From contig NZ_NPZB01000001.1 in the NCBI RefSeq assembly GCF_002895945.1, positions 821,501-885,500 of the forward strand: a stretch of 64,000 bases of DNA. Reading direction: 5' to 3'. Made by a program: the position numbers and the translations under genes. Shown here one piece after another: positions 30,904 through 39,864 of this stretch (position 1 is its first letter; the number at the start of each line of letters is the position of its first letter). The notes under the pieces were generated by a model. It was not told the origin of the DNA and did no database searches. It worked only from the letters and a program-made list of their open reading frames with translations. This DNA is from Solilutibacter silvestris. Lineage in GTDB: Bacteria > Pseudomonadota > Gammaproteobacteria > Xanthomonadales > Xanthomonadaceae.

Positions 30904-31701
30904 GCGCGATATGGTCGGGCCTAACACGATGCCGTAGAACAGCACCACCGCCACGCCGACGATGATCCACGCCCAGCTGCGCGGGAACACCACGGGATCG
31001 GAATCGCCGGCGCCGACGCGCGTGCGCGGCGGTCCCCACGCGAACCCCGAGGTTCCGCCAAGACTGGCCGCGGCGGCGGAGGTGAGGACGATGATGATGC
31101 CTTCCGGATTGAACAGGCCGATGACGATGCAGGTCACGGCGCCGGCGAGATAGGTGAGCAGTGACAGGCGTTGCACGCGGCGCGGTCGATCTTCGCGACC
31201 ACCAATGATGCCGGCGAGCGTGCGCATGCTCCAGACCACGCTGCGGTCATACAGCCAGTAACCGACACCGCCCATCAGCACGCGCCACAGCCACGGCATC
31301 GCCACATCGTGCAGCACGCCGTCCTTGCCGATGCCGAGATCGCCGATGCCGGCGACTGCCGAGAACATCATGTAGCCGAACGCGGTCATCAGGCCGATGC
31401 TGGCCAGCATCCAGATGAACAATCGCGGCAGCGGTGCCCATGCGCGACGCAACAGGCGCGCGCCGACCAATCCCAGCAGCAGGCTCACCACCGGCCCGGC
31501 GAGCGCGACCATCCGCACGCTCATTGCGCTCAACTTGCCATCGTTGCATTCGACATAGAAGGCGCCGAACTTCAGCACGTTGCTGCCGAGCGCGGTGCAG
31601 GCGGCGGCGTGCCCGAGGTGTTCGTGCAGCGCGGTGGCCGTCACGTAAGCCAGTCCGGCGATCGCGACGACGGTCAACCAATCACAGGTGCGGGTGTTCA
31701 T
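30898..31701 (-). CDS. polytopic membrane protein with an M50-like HEHLGH motif
   Basis: 267 residues with about six membrane helices. In the first helix lies ATALHEHLGHAAAC, close to the HExxH of site-2 proteases but with one extra residue between E and the last H. No clear second motif (NxxPxxxLD) was found, so proteolytic activity is doubtful. It starts at ATG 31701, overlapping the response-regulator stop (ATGA), and ends the exporter/two-component operon. The product may be a membrane sensor, a degenerate M50 protease or a resistance factor. Confidence 0.72.
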   Translation of the reverse strand: MNTRTCDWLTVVAIAGLAYVTATALHEHLGHAAACTALGSNVLKFGAFYVECNDGKLSAMSVRMVALAGPVVSLLLGLVGARLLRRAWAPLPRLFIWMLASIGLMTAFGYMMFSAVAGIGDLGIGKDGVLHDVAMPWLWRVLMGGVGYWLYDRSVVWSMRTLAGIIGGREDRPRRVQRLSLLTYLAGAVTCIVIGLFNPEGIIIVLTSAAAASLGGTSGFAWGPPRTRVGAGDSDPVVFPRSWAWIIVGVAVVLFYGIVLGPTISRS

Positions 31702-32315
31702 AGCCATCCCTTCTGGCGCGCGAGTCGCGCGGCTTCGATGCGGTTGGCGACGGCGAGCTTGCCGATGATTTCCGACAGGTAATTGCGCACCGTACCCTGC
31801 GAAAGATGCAGCCGCGCGGCGATTTCGCTGCTCGACATGCCATCGCCGGCCAGTCGCAATACCTGGCGTTCGCGATCGTTGAGCGGATCGGGTTCGGTCC
31901 ACGCCGCCATCGCCAGTTGCGGATCGATGGCGCGGCCGCCGCGCATCACCTGGCGCAATGCTTCCGCGAGTTGTTCGGCCGGCGCGTCCTTCAGCAGATA
32001 GCCGGTGACGCCGGCATCGAGGGCGCGACGCAGGAAACCGGCGCGGGCGAAGGTGGTGACGATCGCGACCTTCACCGGCAGTTCGTGGCGCTGGATGCGT
32101 TGCGCGAGATCGAGTCCCGACAGGCCCGGCATTTCGATATCGGTGAGCAGCAGGTCGGGCTGGAGCCGTTGCAGTTCGCGCCAGGCGATCTCGCCATCGG
32201 CTGCTTCGCCGATCACGTCGATGTCGGTTTCCAGCCGCAGCAGCGCCGCCAGCGCGCCGCGCACCATCGCTTGGTCCTCGGCGATCAGCACGCGGATCTT
32301 GTTGGGCGTGGTCAT
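31698..32315 (-). CDS. NarL/DesR-type response regulator
   Basis: 205 residues. A receiver domain (IRVLIAEDQAMVRGALAALL, phospho-acceptor Asp in LLLTDIEMPG, Lys in YLLKDAPAEQ) is followed by a LuxR-type HTH (LNDRERQVLRLAGDGMSSSE, then IAARLHLSQGTVRNYLSEII). It starts at 32315, overlapping the kinase stop by four bases. It is the partner of the DesK-like kinase and likely controls the adjacent ABC exporter. A dyad in the divergent promoter at 35204-35236 is a candidate target. Confidence 0.93.
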   Translation of the reverse strand: MTTPNKIRVLIAEDQAMVRGALAALLRLETDIDVIGEAADGEIAWRELQRLQPDLLLTDIEMPGLSGLDLAQRIQRHELPVKVAIVTTFARAGFLRRALDAGVTGYLLKDAPAEQLAEALRQVMRGGRAIDPQLAMAAWTEPDPLNDRERQVLRLAGDGMSSSEIAARLHLSQGTVRNYLSEIIGKLAVANRIEAARLARQKGWL

Positions 32316-33454
32316 GCCAGGCACCGTGCCGGCAGGCGTGCGACCAGGGTGGTGCCGCGTTCACTGCGCCCACTGTTTCCGGGTAATTCCAGCGATCCGC
32401 CATGCGCTTCCAGGCGTTCGCGCATGCCGGTCAATCCGTTGCCCGCACGCAATGTGCCGCCACGGCCGTCGTCGCTGATTTCCATCGCCACGCCGTCGTC
32501 GTTGCGTTGCAACCGCACTTCGACGTGGCGCGCACCGGCATGGCGCTGCACGTTGGTGATGGCCTCGCGCAGGCTCATCGCCAGCGCCGATTCGGCATCG
32601 GGCTTGAGCGCGATTTCGTCCATCGTCGCCACCATGTGGATGTTGTCGGCGCCGAGTAGCACCCGCGCCGAAGCCAGTTCCGCCAGCAGCACCGCATTGC
32701 GCATGCCGCTGACGGTGGCGCGCACTTCCGACAGTGTTTCGCGGGCGATGCGCGCGACGTCGTCGATCTCGCGGCGCGCAGTGTGCGGATCGCGTTCGAC
32801 CAACTTGCCGGCCAGTTCCGATTTCAGCGCGATGATCGACAGCGTGTGGCCGAGCAGGTCATGCAGGTCGCGACCGATGCGTTCGCGCTCGGCGAACGCG
32901 GCGATGCGTTTCACTTCGGCATGCGACAGCGCCAGTTCGGCGTTCTTGCGAGCATTGCTGCGTTCGAACTGCACCAGGATGCCGATGATAACCGTGGTAA
33001 TCGGCAGCCATGCCAGAGCGCTCCACGGATAGTGCAGCCAGCGCCCTTCGGCGATGCAGAGAGTGTTGAAGAACAGCAATGCCAATCCGTATTGGATCGG
33101 CCGCATCAAGCCGCAACTCAACATGATGCAGCCAAACACGAAATAGCTCAGGCCGCCGGGATACCACGGCATCAACACCAGGCACATCGCCAGCATCGCG
33201 ACTGCGTACCATCCCGCCGCACGCGGTGTGCCGGTGCAACACTTGGCGTAGAGGAACAGGAACACCGGGTAGCTGGCCAGCGTCAGCACCAGCCAGCGAA
33301 ACGTGTAGCCGTGATCCTCGAAGATCGGAATGATGAAGATCCACGACGACCACAGCAGCTGGATGGCGTGGCTCCACAGCGGGTGTCCGCGCGCGAGGTC
33401 ACGCGCGACCAGCGAATCCGGTGCCGGGGTGAACATGGCGCGGAGTGCTTGCAA
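32312..33454 (-). CDS. DesK-like sensor histidine kinase
   Basis: 380 residues if started at TTG 33454, which follows AAGGAG at good spacing; ATG 33436 is the alternative. Five or six membrane helices (~20-160) serve as the sensor. Next come the HisKA_3 dimerisation helix with the phosphorylated His (RERIGRDLHDLLGHTLSI) and a HATPase domain (EAITNVQRHAGARHVEVRLQ, then ISDDGRGG and GNGLTGMRERLEAHGG). It senses membrane state or an envelope-active compound in family members. It sits between the exporter permease and its response regulator. Confidence 0.92.
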   Translation of the reverse strand: MQALRAMFTPAPDSLVARDLARGHPLWSHAIQLLWSSWIFIIPIFEDHGYTFRWLVLTLASYPVFLFLYAKCCTGTPRAAGWYAVAMLAMCLVLMPWYPGGLSYFVFGCIMLSCGLMRPIQYGLALLFFNTLCIAEGRWLHYPWSALAWLPITTVIIGILVQFERSNARKNAELALSHAEVKRIAAFAERERIGRDLHDLLGHTLSIIALKSELAGKLVERDPHTARREIDDVARIARETLSEVRATVSGMRNAVLLAELASARVLLGADNIHMVATMDEIALKPDAESALAMSLREAITNVQRHAGARHVEVRLQRNDDGVAMEISDDGRGGTLRAGNGLTGMRERLEAHGGSLELPGNSGRSERGTTLVARLPARCLA

Positions 33455-33468
33455 GACTTCCGTCTCCT

Positions 33469-34236
33469 TCAACCGTTGCGCTGCAGGCGCCGTTGCGCGA
33501 GCAGGAAGAACACGATGGTGAACGCGGCCAGCACTGCAACGTGCAACCACAGCGGCTGCCCGGAATCATAGCCCACCACCTTGAACGCGATCTGCGCGAG
33601 ATGCCACGGCGGCAGTGCCATCGCGATCTTCGAAATGAACGGCGGCATGGTGCTCAGCGGCATCCACAGGCCGGACAGCAGCGACATCGGCAGGTAGACC
33701 AGGTTGATCACCGCCGGCGCGCCGTTGGCGGGTACGCGGGTGCCGATGTAGAGGCCAAGCGCGGCCAGCGGCAGCACGCCGAGGACATTGGTCAGCAACA
33801 ATTCGGCGAACTGCATGGCAGTGACGTGCACGCCGCCCAAGGTGGTGGCGAGGACGAACAAGCTGATGCTGATGATGGTCGCGAACAGCATCGCCATCGC
33901 GAGCTTGGCGATCAGGTAGGCGGATGGCGGCATCGGCAATGCGCGCTTGTACAGCAGATGGCCGAGATTGCGTTCGTTCGCCACCGACACGCCGAACCCG
34001 AACAGCGAGGTGCCCAACGTGCCGAACACGCCGTAACTGACATAGAGATAAGTGGCCGCCTTGGCGTTGCCGTGGTTCAGCAGCAGGCCGAACATCACGT
34101 AGAACAGCAGCGGGAACATCAGGGTAGGGAAGACGAACATCGGCGAACGCAGCATGCGCAGCGATTCATTGCGGGCTTCCAGCGCGTGGATGCGCAACCG
34201 CGACGGCTGCGCGGAGGCAACGGCGGGCGTGGACAT
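33469..34236 (-). CDS. ABC-2-type exporter permease
   Basis: 255 residues with six membrane helices. Seen are LRSPMFVFPTLMFPLLFYVM, then ANERNLGHLLYKRALPMPPS (coupling region), then VINLVYLPMSLLSGLWMPLS and PPWHLAQIAFKVVGYDSGQP. This is the ABC-2 fold used for drug, lipid or antibiotic export. The start overlaps the ATPase stop by one base (TGATG). The substrate is unknown. It operates with the 34236-35141 ATPase. Confidence 0.92.
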   Translation of the reverse strand: MSTPAVASAQPSRLRIHALEARNESLRMLRSPMFVFPTLMFPLLFYVMFGLLLNHGNAKAATYLYVSYGVFGTLGTSLFGFGVSVANERNLGHLLYKRALPMPPSAYLIAKLAMAMLFATIISISLFVLATTLGGVHVTAMQFAELLLTNVLGVLPLAALGLYIGTRVPANGAPAVINLVYLPMSLLSGLWMPLSTMPPFISKIAMALPPWHLAQIAFKVVGYDSGQPLWLHVAVLAAFTIVFFLLAQRRLQRNG

Positions 34237-35141
34237 CAGTGGGTCTCCTGCGAATCGCGGGTGAGGGCGAGGAAGGCATCGGCCAATCCGGCGCGGGTCA
34301 CTTCCAGTTCGTCGAGGGTGGGATCGAGCGACAGCAACCAGCGCAGCACCGAAGCGGCATCCTCCACGATCAATTCGACGCGACCGTCGACGACGCGGGC
34401 CTCGTGCACGCCCGGCCACGCCGCGAGCTGTTCCTGCGAGACCAGGCTGCGGCAGCGGATGCGTTGTTCGCTCACCACTGCGCGGATCTCGTCGACAGTG
34501 CCTTGCGCGACTTCACGACCGTTGTGGATCACCACCACGCGATCGGCCAGCGCCTGCGCTTCTTCCAGATAGTGGGTGGTGAGGAGGACGGCGGTGCCTT
34601 GCGCGACGAGGCTGCGAATGGCGTTCCACAAGGTTTCGCGCGATTCGATGTCGAGGCCGGTGGTGGGTTCATCGAGGAAGATCAGTTCGGGATCGCCGCA
34701 AATCGCCAGCGCGAACTGCACGCGCCGTTGCTGGCCGCCGGACAATTTGCCGTAGCGACGCTTCAGCAATTCCTGCAAACCGGCGAGGCGGATGCAGTCG
34801 TCGAGTGCGCGCGGCTGCGGGTAATAGCTGCGGGTGAGCTCGAGCAATTCCTGCACGGTATTGTTGTCGGGAATGCTGGCGGTTTGCAGCATCACGCCGA
34901 TGCGGCGGCGCGCGACGATCTCATGCGGCAGTTGCCCGAACAGTTCGGCATTGCCTTGCGTGGGTATCGCCAGTCCGAGCAGCAGCGAGATCGCGGTGGT
35001 CTTGCCGGCACCATTGGCGCCAAGCAGGGCGAGCACTTCGCCGCGGTGGATGTCCAGATCGAGTCCGGCGAGCGCCTGCACCGTGCCGTACTGCTTGCGG
35101 GCGCCGTCGAGTCGGGCGATCACCTGTGTGGCCATGTCCAT
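34236..35141 (-). CDS. ABC-2-type exporter ATPase
   Basis: 301 residues. Walker A (LLGANGAGKTTAISLLLGL), Q-loop (GVMLQTASIP), signature (LSGGQQRRVQFALA), Walker B (ELIFLDEPTTGLD) and H-loop (VLLTTHYLEEA) are followed by a ~80-residue C-terminal domain typical of DrrA/CcmA-like exporters. It is the first gene of the operon ATPase-permease-kinase-regulator-membrane protein. The promoter lies in the 184-bp divergent gap up to the MacA-like gene. Confidence 0.95.
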   Translation of the reverse strand: MDMATQVIARLDGARKQYGTVQALAGLDLDIHRGEVLALLGANGAGKTTAISLLLGLAIPTQGNAELFGQLPHEIVARRRIGVMLQTASIPDNNTVQELLELTRSYYPQPRALDDCIRLAGLQELLKRRYGKLSGGQQRRVQFALAICGDPELIFLDEPTTGLDIESRETLWNAIRSLVAQGTAVLLTTHYLEEAQALADRVVVIHNGREVAQGTVDEIRAVVSEQRIRCRSLVSQEQLAAWPGVHEARVVDGRVELIVEDAASVLRWLLSLDPTLDELEVTRAGLADAFLALTRDSQETH

Positions 35142-35203
35142 GCAAGGGTCCTCTTGGGGTGGCCCACTGTGCGATTCGTCGGCGTTCGCAGGCAGTCGCA
35201 GGC

Positions 35204-35236
35204 GTCAGGCGATCGACATGACAGCTGTCACCTGAC
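35204..35236. promoter_or_regulatory. nested dyad in the divergent promoter of two export operons
   Basis: The perfect palindrome TGACAGCTGTCA (35219-35230) has GTCAGG (35204-35209) on the left and CCTGAC (35231-35236) directly on its right. It lies between two export operons that read away from each other. It could bind the DesR-like regulator; no known consensus is claimed. Confidence 0.5.
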
Positions 35237-35325
35237 ATCGGCAGGCGGCATCCTTAATGTGGCATGGCACTCGACCGGCCGATGCGCCGGGTACACTCCG
35301 CGGAACAACGGATCTTCATATCTGC

Positions 35326-36576
35326 ATGAATACGAACGCCGACCTGTTGTCACAATTGCGCATCGACCGCTCCGCGCCGCCGCCCAGGCGTTCGTTGCGC
35401 TGGCTGTGGATCACGCTGGCGATCATCGCTGCCTTGGCGATTTTCGCGATCATCGGCTGGATGGTGTTCGCGCGCAGTCGCGTCATCGAAGTGCAGACTG
35501 CGACGGTGACGGCGATGGGCGGTTCCGGCAATCAGAGCGCTTCCGTGCTTGATGCCACCGGTTACGTGGTGGCGCGACGCATCGCGACAGTGTCGGCGAA
35601 GGTGACCGGAAAGTTGCTCGATGTCCGCATCCAGGAAGGCCAGCATATCGAGGAAGGGCAGATAATCGCCACCCTCGAACCGGTCGACGCCAATGAAGCG
35701 AAAGTGCTGGCGACGGCGCAGGCGCACGCGGCGCAGAGCCAGGCCGGCAGCTTGCAGGCACAGCTGGTCGATGCCGAAACGAACGTCAAGCGCTTGGCAC
35801 CGCTGATGCAGCAGAAACTGGTGTCGCAGGCGCAATACACCCAGGCAGTTGCCGCACGCGACAGCCTGCGCGCGCAACTCGCTTCGGCGAACGCCAGCGC
35901 GCAGGCGGCGCAGGCGCAATTGACCATCGCCGGCACCGGTGTCGACAACACGATCATTCGCGCGCCGTTCAAGGGCGTGGTGATCGCCAAGGCGGCGCAA
36001 CCCGGCGAAATCGTCTCGCCGTTCTCTGCTGGCGGCGGCTTCACCCGCACCGGCATCGGCACGATTGTCGACATGGATTCGCTGGAAGTGGAAGTCGATG
36101 TCGGCGAGGCCTACATCGGTCGCGTGCAGCCGGGCATGCCGGTCGAGGCGACGCTCAACGCCTATCCCGACTGGAAGATTCCCGCGCACGTGATCGCCAT
36201 CATCCCCACCGCCGATCGCGGCAAGGCGACGGTGAAGGTGCGCGTTGCACTCGACAAGAAGGACGACCGCATCGTGCCCGACATGGGCGTGAGCGTGAGT
36301 TTCCTGGAAAAGGCGCGTCCGGCGGACCAGCCTGCACCGAAGGGCGTACGCGCGCCGACGGCGGCGATCGTGCAGCGTGACGGCAAGGACGTCGCCTTCG
36401 TGGTCGGTGACGGCGGCAAGGTGGCGATGCACGAACTCACCGTCGCCGGCAAGATCGGCAACGATGCAAAGCAGGTCGTCAGCGGATTGTCCGCCGGCGA
36501 CACGGTGGTGCTGCAACCACCAGCGGAATTGAAGGATGGCGGCAAGGTGAAAGATGCCGCCGCCAAGAGCGAATGA
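35326..36576 (+). CDS. MacA/HlyD-type periplasmic adaptor
   Basis: 416 residues. One N-terminal membrane anchor (~23-48, LWITLAIIAALAIFAIIGWM) is followed by lipoyl/biotinyl-like halves (LDATGYVVARRIATVSAKVT), a helical hairpin (~120-200, Ala/Gln-rich), a beta-barrel and a membrane-proximal domain. It links an inner-membrane ABC pump (the next three genes) to an outer-membrane channel. No channel is encoded here, so it probably uses a TolC from elsewhere. Confidence 0.92.
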   Translation: MNTNADLLSQLRIDRSAPPPRRSLRWLWITLAIIAALAIFAIIGWMVFARSRVIEVQTATVTAMGGSGNQSASVLDATGYVVARRIATVSAKVTGKLLDVRIQEGQHIEEGQIIATLEPVDANEAKVLATAQAHAAQSQAGSLQAQLVDAETNVKRLAPLMQQKLVSQAQYTQAVAARDSLRAQLASANASAQAAQAQLTIAGTGVDNTIIRAPFKGVVIAKAAQPGEIVSPFSAGGGFTRTGIGTIVDMDSLEVEVDVGEAYIGRVQPGMPVEATLNAYPDWKIPAHVIAIIPTADRGKATVKVRVALDKKDDRIVPDMGVSVSFLEKARPADQPAPKGVRAPTAAIVQRDGKDVAFVVGDGGKVAMHELTVAGKIGNDAKQVVSGLSAGDTVVLQPPAELKDGGKVKDAAAKSE

Positions 36577-36626
36577 CCTGGCGCACCGCGCCGAACCGAA
36601 GTGCCGAATCGACTGGGAGCAATGAC

Positions 36627-37319
36627 ATGACTGCATTGGTATCGACCCGCAACCTCACCAAGACCTACCAGCGCGGACCCGAAAAGGTCGAAGTGCTGCA
36701 CGGCATCGATCTCGACATTGCGCAGGGCGATTTCGTCGCGCTGATGGGGCCGTCGGGCTCGGGCAAGTCGACCTTGCTCAACCTGATCGGCGGCCTCGAT
36801 ACGCCGACCTCGGGCGAGATCGACGTCGGTGGCACCCGCATCGATCGCATGGGCGGCGGACAACTCGCGCAATGGCGCAGCGACCACGTCGGCTTCGTCT
36901 TCCAGTTCTACAACCTGATGCCGATGCTCAGCGCGTTGAAGAATGTCGAACTGCCGCTGTTGCTCACCAACCTCGGCGCCGCACAGCGCAAGCAGAACGC
37001 AGAGATCGCGTTGAAGCTGGTCGGCCTCGAGGATCGCATGAAGCATCGTCCCAATGAACTGTCCGGCGGCCAGCAGCAGCGCGTGGCGATCGCGCGCGCC
37101 ATCGTCTCCGATCCCACCCTGCTGATCTGCGACGAACCGACCGGTGATCTCGATCGTCATTCGGCCGAGGAAATCCTCAACCTGTTGCAGACGCTCAATC
37201 GCCAGCATGGCAAGACCATCGTGATGGTGACGCACGATCCCAAGGCCGCCGAATACGCCACCCACACCTTGCATCTCGACAAGGGCGTGCTGGTCGAGCA
37301 AGTCGCACACGCGGCCTGA
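36627..37319 (+). CDS. MacB/LolD-type ABC ATPase
   Basis: 230 residues: Walker A ([20 protein letters not shown]), Q-loop ([14 protein letters not shown]), signature ([16 protein letters not shown]), Walker B ([12 protein letters not shown]), H-loop ([14 protein letters not shown]). A separate ATPase with FtsX-type permeases is the mechanotransmission (type VII) ABC layout. A GGGAGC site precedes ATG 36627. It powers the two permeases encoded next. Confidence 0.95.
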   Translation: MTALVSTRNLTKTYQRGPEKVEVLHGIDLDIAQGDFVALMGPSGSGKSTLLNLIGGLDTPTSGEIDVGGTRIDRMGGGQLAQWRSDHVGFVFQFYNLMPMLSALKNVELPLLLTNLGAAQRKQNAEIALKLVGLEDRMKHRPNELSGGQQQRVAIARAIVSDPTLLICDEPTGDLDRHSAEEILNLLQTLNRQHGKTIVMVTHDPKAAEYATHTLHLDKGVLVEQVAHAA

Positions 37320-37333
37320 GGGAGGACGCGACG

Positions 37334-38500
37334 ATGAAATATCTCCATCTCATCTGGGCGGAATTGTTCCGCCGCAAGACGCGCACGATATTGACGATCC
37401 TGTCGATCCTCGCCGCGTTCCTGCTGTTCGGTTTGCTCAACGGCGTGCGCGAGAGTTTCGAGAACGCCGGCAAGAGCGCGATCGGCGCCGAACGCCTGCA
37501 AACCGGGTCGCGCCTGTCCTTCATCCAGTCGCTGCCGATGTCGCTGCAGTCGCGTATCGCGCAAGTGGATGGCGTCAAGGCCGTCACCTATGCCAACTGG
37601 TTCGGTGGCGCCTACCAGGAACCGCGCAACCAGATCTTCAGTTTCGCGGTCGCCCCCAACTATCTGGATGTCTATCCCGAGATCCAGGTCGATCCCAAGC
37701 AGCGCGAGGCCTTCAACAATACCCGCACCGGTGCATTGGTCGGCGAGGGGCTGATGAAGCGCTTCGGCTGGAAAGTCGGGCAGCGCGTGCCGCTGATCTC
37801 GACCATCTTCCCCAACCGCGACGGCAGCAAGAACTGGCAGTTCGACATCGTCGGCGTGCTGCACGCCAAGGACAAGAAGGCTGCAGGCTGGTACGACCAG
37901 ATGTTCATGCTGCAGTGGAAGTATTTCGACGAATCGACGCCATACAACCAGGGCGCCGCCGGCTGGTACGTCGAACTGGTGAAGGACGCACAGCAGGCCG
38001 ACCGCGTCGCCAAGGCGATCGACGCGCTGTCGATGAATTCTCCGAACGAAACCAAGACCCAGACCGAAGCCGCGGCGATGGCATCGTGGATGAAGCAGAC
38101 CGCCGATATCGGCCTGATCGTGACCTCGATCATGGGCGCGGTGTTCTTCACCCTGATCCTGCTCACCGGCAACACCATGGCGCAGGCCGTGCGCGAACGC
38201 ATCCCGGAACTCGCGGTGCTCAAGACGATCGGTTTCCGCGATCGCACGGTGCTCGGCCTGGTGCTGGCGGAATCGGTGCTGCTAGTGCTGCTCGGCGGCG
38301 TGTGTGGCCTTGGGCTGGCCACGGTGCTCGGCCCGATCCTCAGCGCGGGATCGGGAGGCACCCTCAATTTGCCGGGCATCGGCGTCGCCAGCTGGTCGCT
38401 CGGTCTGGCGTTGATGGTCGCCATCGGTCTCGTCGTCGGCGCATTGCCGGCCATCCGCGCCATGCGCCTCAACATTGTTGACGCCCTGTCCGGGCGTTGA
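37334..38500 (+). CDS. FtsX/MacB-type ABC permease 1
   Basis: 388 residues with the four-helix MacB layout: one helix near the N-terminus (TILTILSILAAFLLFGLLNG), a large periplasmic domain (~45-260) and three C-terminal helices (TSIMGAVFFTLILLTGNTMA and onward; AVLKTIGFRDRTVLGLVLAE coupling helix). It pairs with the permease at 38516. Such pumps expel peptides, macrolide-type drugs or lipoproteins by mechanotransmission. Confidence 0.92.
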   Translation: MKYLHLIWAELFRRKTRTILTILSILAAFLLFGLLNGVRESFENAGKSAIGAERLQTGSRLSFIQSLPMSLQSRIAQVDGVKAVTYANWFGGAYQEPRNQIFSFAVAPNYLDVYPEIQVDPKQREAFNNTRTGALVGEGLMKRFGWKVGQRVPLISTIFPNRDGSKNWQFDIVGVLHAKDKKAAGWYDQMFMLQWKYFDESTPYNQGAAGWYVELVKDAQQADRVAKAIDALSMNSPNETKTQTEAAAMASWMKQTADIGLIVTSIMGAVFFTLILLTGNTMAQAVRERIPELAVLKTIGFRDRTVLGLVLAESVLLVLLGGVCGLGLATVLGPILSAGSGGTLNLPGIGVASWSLGLALMVAIGLVVGALPAIRAMRLNIVDALSGR

Positions 38501-38515
38501 TCGGGAACTTACGTC

Positions 38516-39841
38516 ATGGGTAAATTCAAATCCTTCGCGGTCGGCTTCGGTCTGTTCCTGATCATCCTGATCGGCGTCGCCGCTTGGCTGCTGTTGCCAT
38601 GGTTCGTGCTGCTGGCGCTCGCAGTCGTGTTGGCACTGTGGATGGTGATCACGCGCCGCGGCCAGCAAACGGCGTCGGTGACCCAGGTCGGCGTCAGTAC
38701 ATTGCGACAACGCCTCGGCTCGTCATCGGTGATCGTGCTCGGCATCGCCGGCGTGGTCGCGGTGCTGGTGGCGATGCTGGCGATGGCGGAAGGCTATCGC
38801 CAGACGCTGCGCGCCAGTGGTAGCGAGGACACCGCGATCGTCCTGCGTGGCGCTTCCGCATCCGAGGTGATGTCGACGCTCGGCAATGACGCGATCCAGG
38901 TGATCCAGCAGGCGCCCGGCATCGCCAAGGGCAGCGACGGTCGTCCGCTCGCTTCCGCGGAAACCGTGGTGGCTGCCAACCTGCCAATCCGCAATGGTGG
39001 CCCCGACGACACCGGCAGCGTGCAAGTGCGTGGCGTCGGTCCGCAGGCATGGCTGGTGCGTCCGAACCTGAAGATCACCCAGGGCCGCACCTTCGAACCG
39101 GGCCGCCGCGAACTCGTGGTCGGCACTGGCGCGCAACGGCAGTTCCGCGGCCTCGATGTCGGCAAGCAGGTGCGCATCGGCAGCGACATGTGGACGGTGG
39201 TCGGGGTGTTCAATGCCGGCGACGCCACCGACTCCGAAATCTGGGCCGATGCCGAGATCGTCGCCGCAACCTATCGCCGCGGCAGTTCCCGCAATTCGGT
39301 GGTGGCGAAGCTGGAGAATCCGCAGGCGTTCAAGGCCTTCAAGGCGACGCTCGCTGCCGATCCGCGCGTGGAAGTCGAAACGCAAACCACGCTCGACTAT
39401 TTCAGCAAGCAATCCGAAGGCATGACCAAGGTGATCCGCATCATCGGCATGGTGGTCGGCGCGATCATGGCGATCGGTGCGGTGTTCGGCGCGCTCAACA
39501 CCATGTTCGCGACGGTGGCGACGCGTGCGCGCGAAATCGCCACGTTGCGTGCGATCGGTTTCCGCAGCCTGCCGGTGGTGATTGCGGTGATGCTGGAGAC
39601 GATGTTGCTGGCCTTGCTCGGTGGAGTGGTCGGTGGCTTGCTGGCGTGGCTGGTGTTCAACGGCTATACCGCGTCGACGATCGCCGGTGGCGTTGGCCAG
39701 CTCACCTTCGCCTTCAAGGTCTCGCCGGACGTGCTGTGGACCGGCCTGAAGTGGGCGCTGGCGATCGGCTTCATCGGCGGACTGTTCCCGGCATTGCGCG
39801 CCGCGCGCATGCCGGTGACGGATGCATTGCGGAGTTTGTAG
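38516..39841 (+). CDS. FtsX/MacB-type ABC permease 2
   Basis: 441 residues. It has two extra N-terminal helices (LFLIILIGVAAWLLLPWFVL...) before the MacB-like module: a helix at ~75-100, a periplasmic domain (~105-310) and three C-terminal helices with the conserved REIATLRAIGFRSLPVVIAV motif. It starts 15 bases after permease 1; the two probably form a heterodimer. It is the last gene of the operon and converges on the EamA transporter. Confidence 0.9.
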   Translation: MGKFKSFAVGFGLFLIILIGVAAWLLLPWFVLLALAVVLALWMVITRRGQQTASVTQVGVSTLRQRLGSSSVIVLGIAGVVAVLVAMLAMAEGYRQTLRASGSEDTAIVLRGASASEVMSTLGNDAIQVIQQAPGIAKGSDGRPLASAETVVAANLPIRNGGPDDTGSVQVRGVGPQAWLVRPNLKITQGRTFEPGRRELVVGTGAQRQFRGLDVGKQVRIGSDMWTVVGVFNAGDATDSEIWADAEIVAATYRRGSSRNSVVAKLENPQAFKAFKATLAADPRVEVETQTTLDYFSKQSEGMTKVIRIIGMVVGAIMAIGAVFGALNTMFATVATRAREIATLRAIGFRSLPVVIAVMLETMLLALLGGVVGGLLAWLVFNGYTASTIAGGVGQLTFAFKVSPDVLWTGLKWALAIGFIGGLFPALRAARMPVTDALRSL

Positions 39842-39864
39842 CCATGAATCGTACGAGCCGCTGA

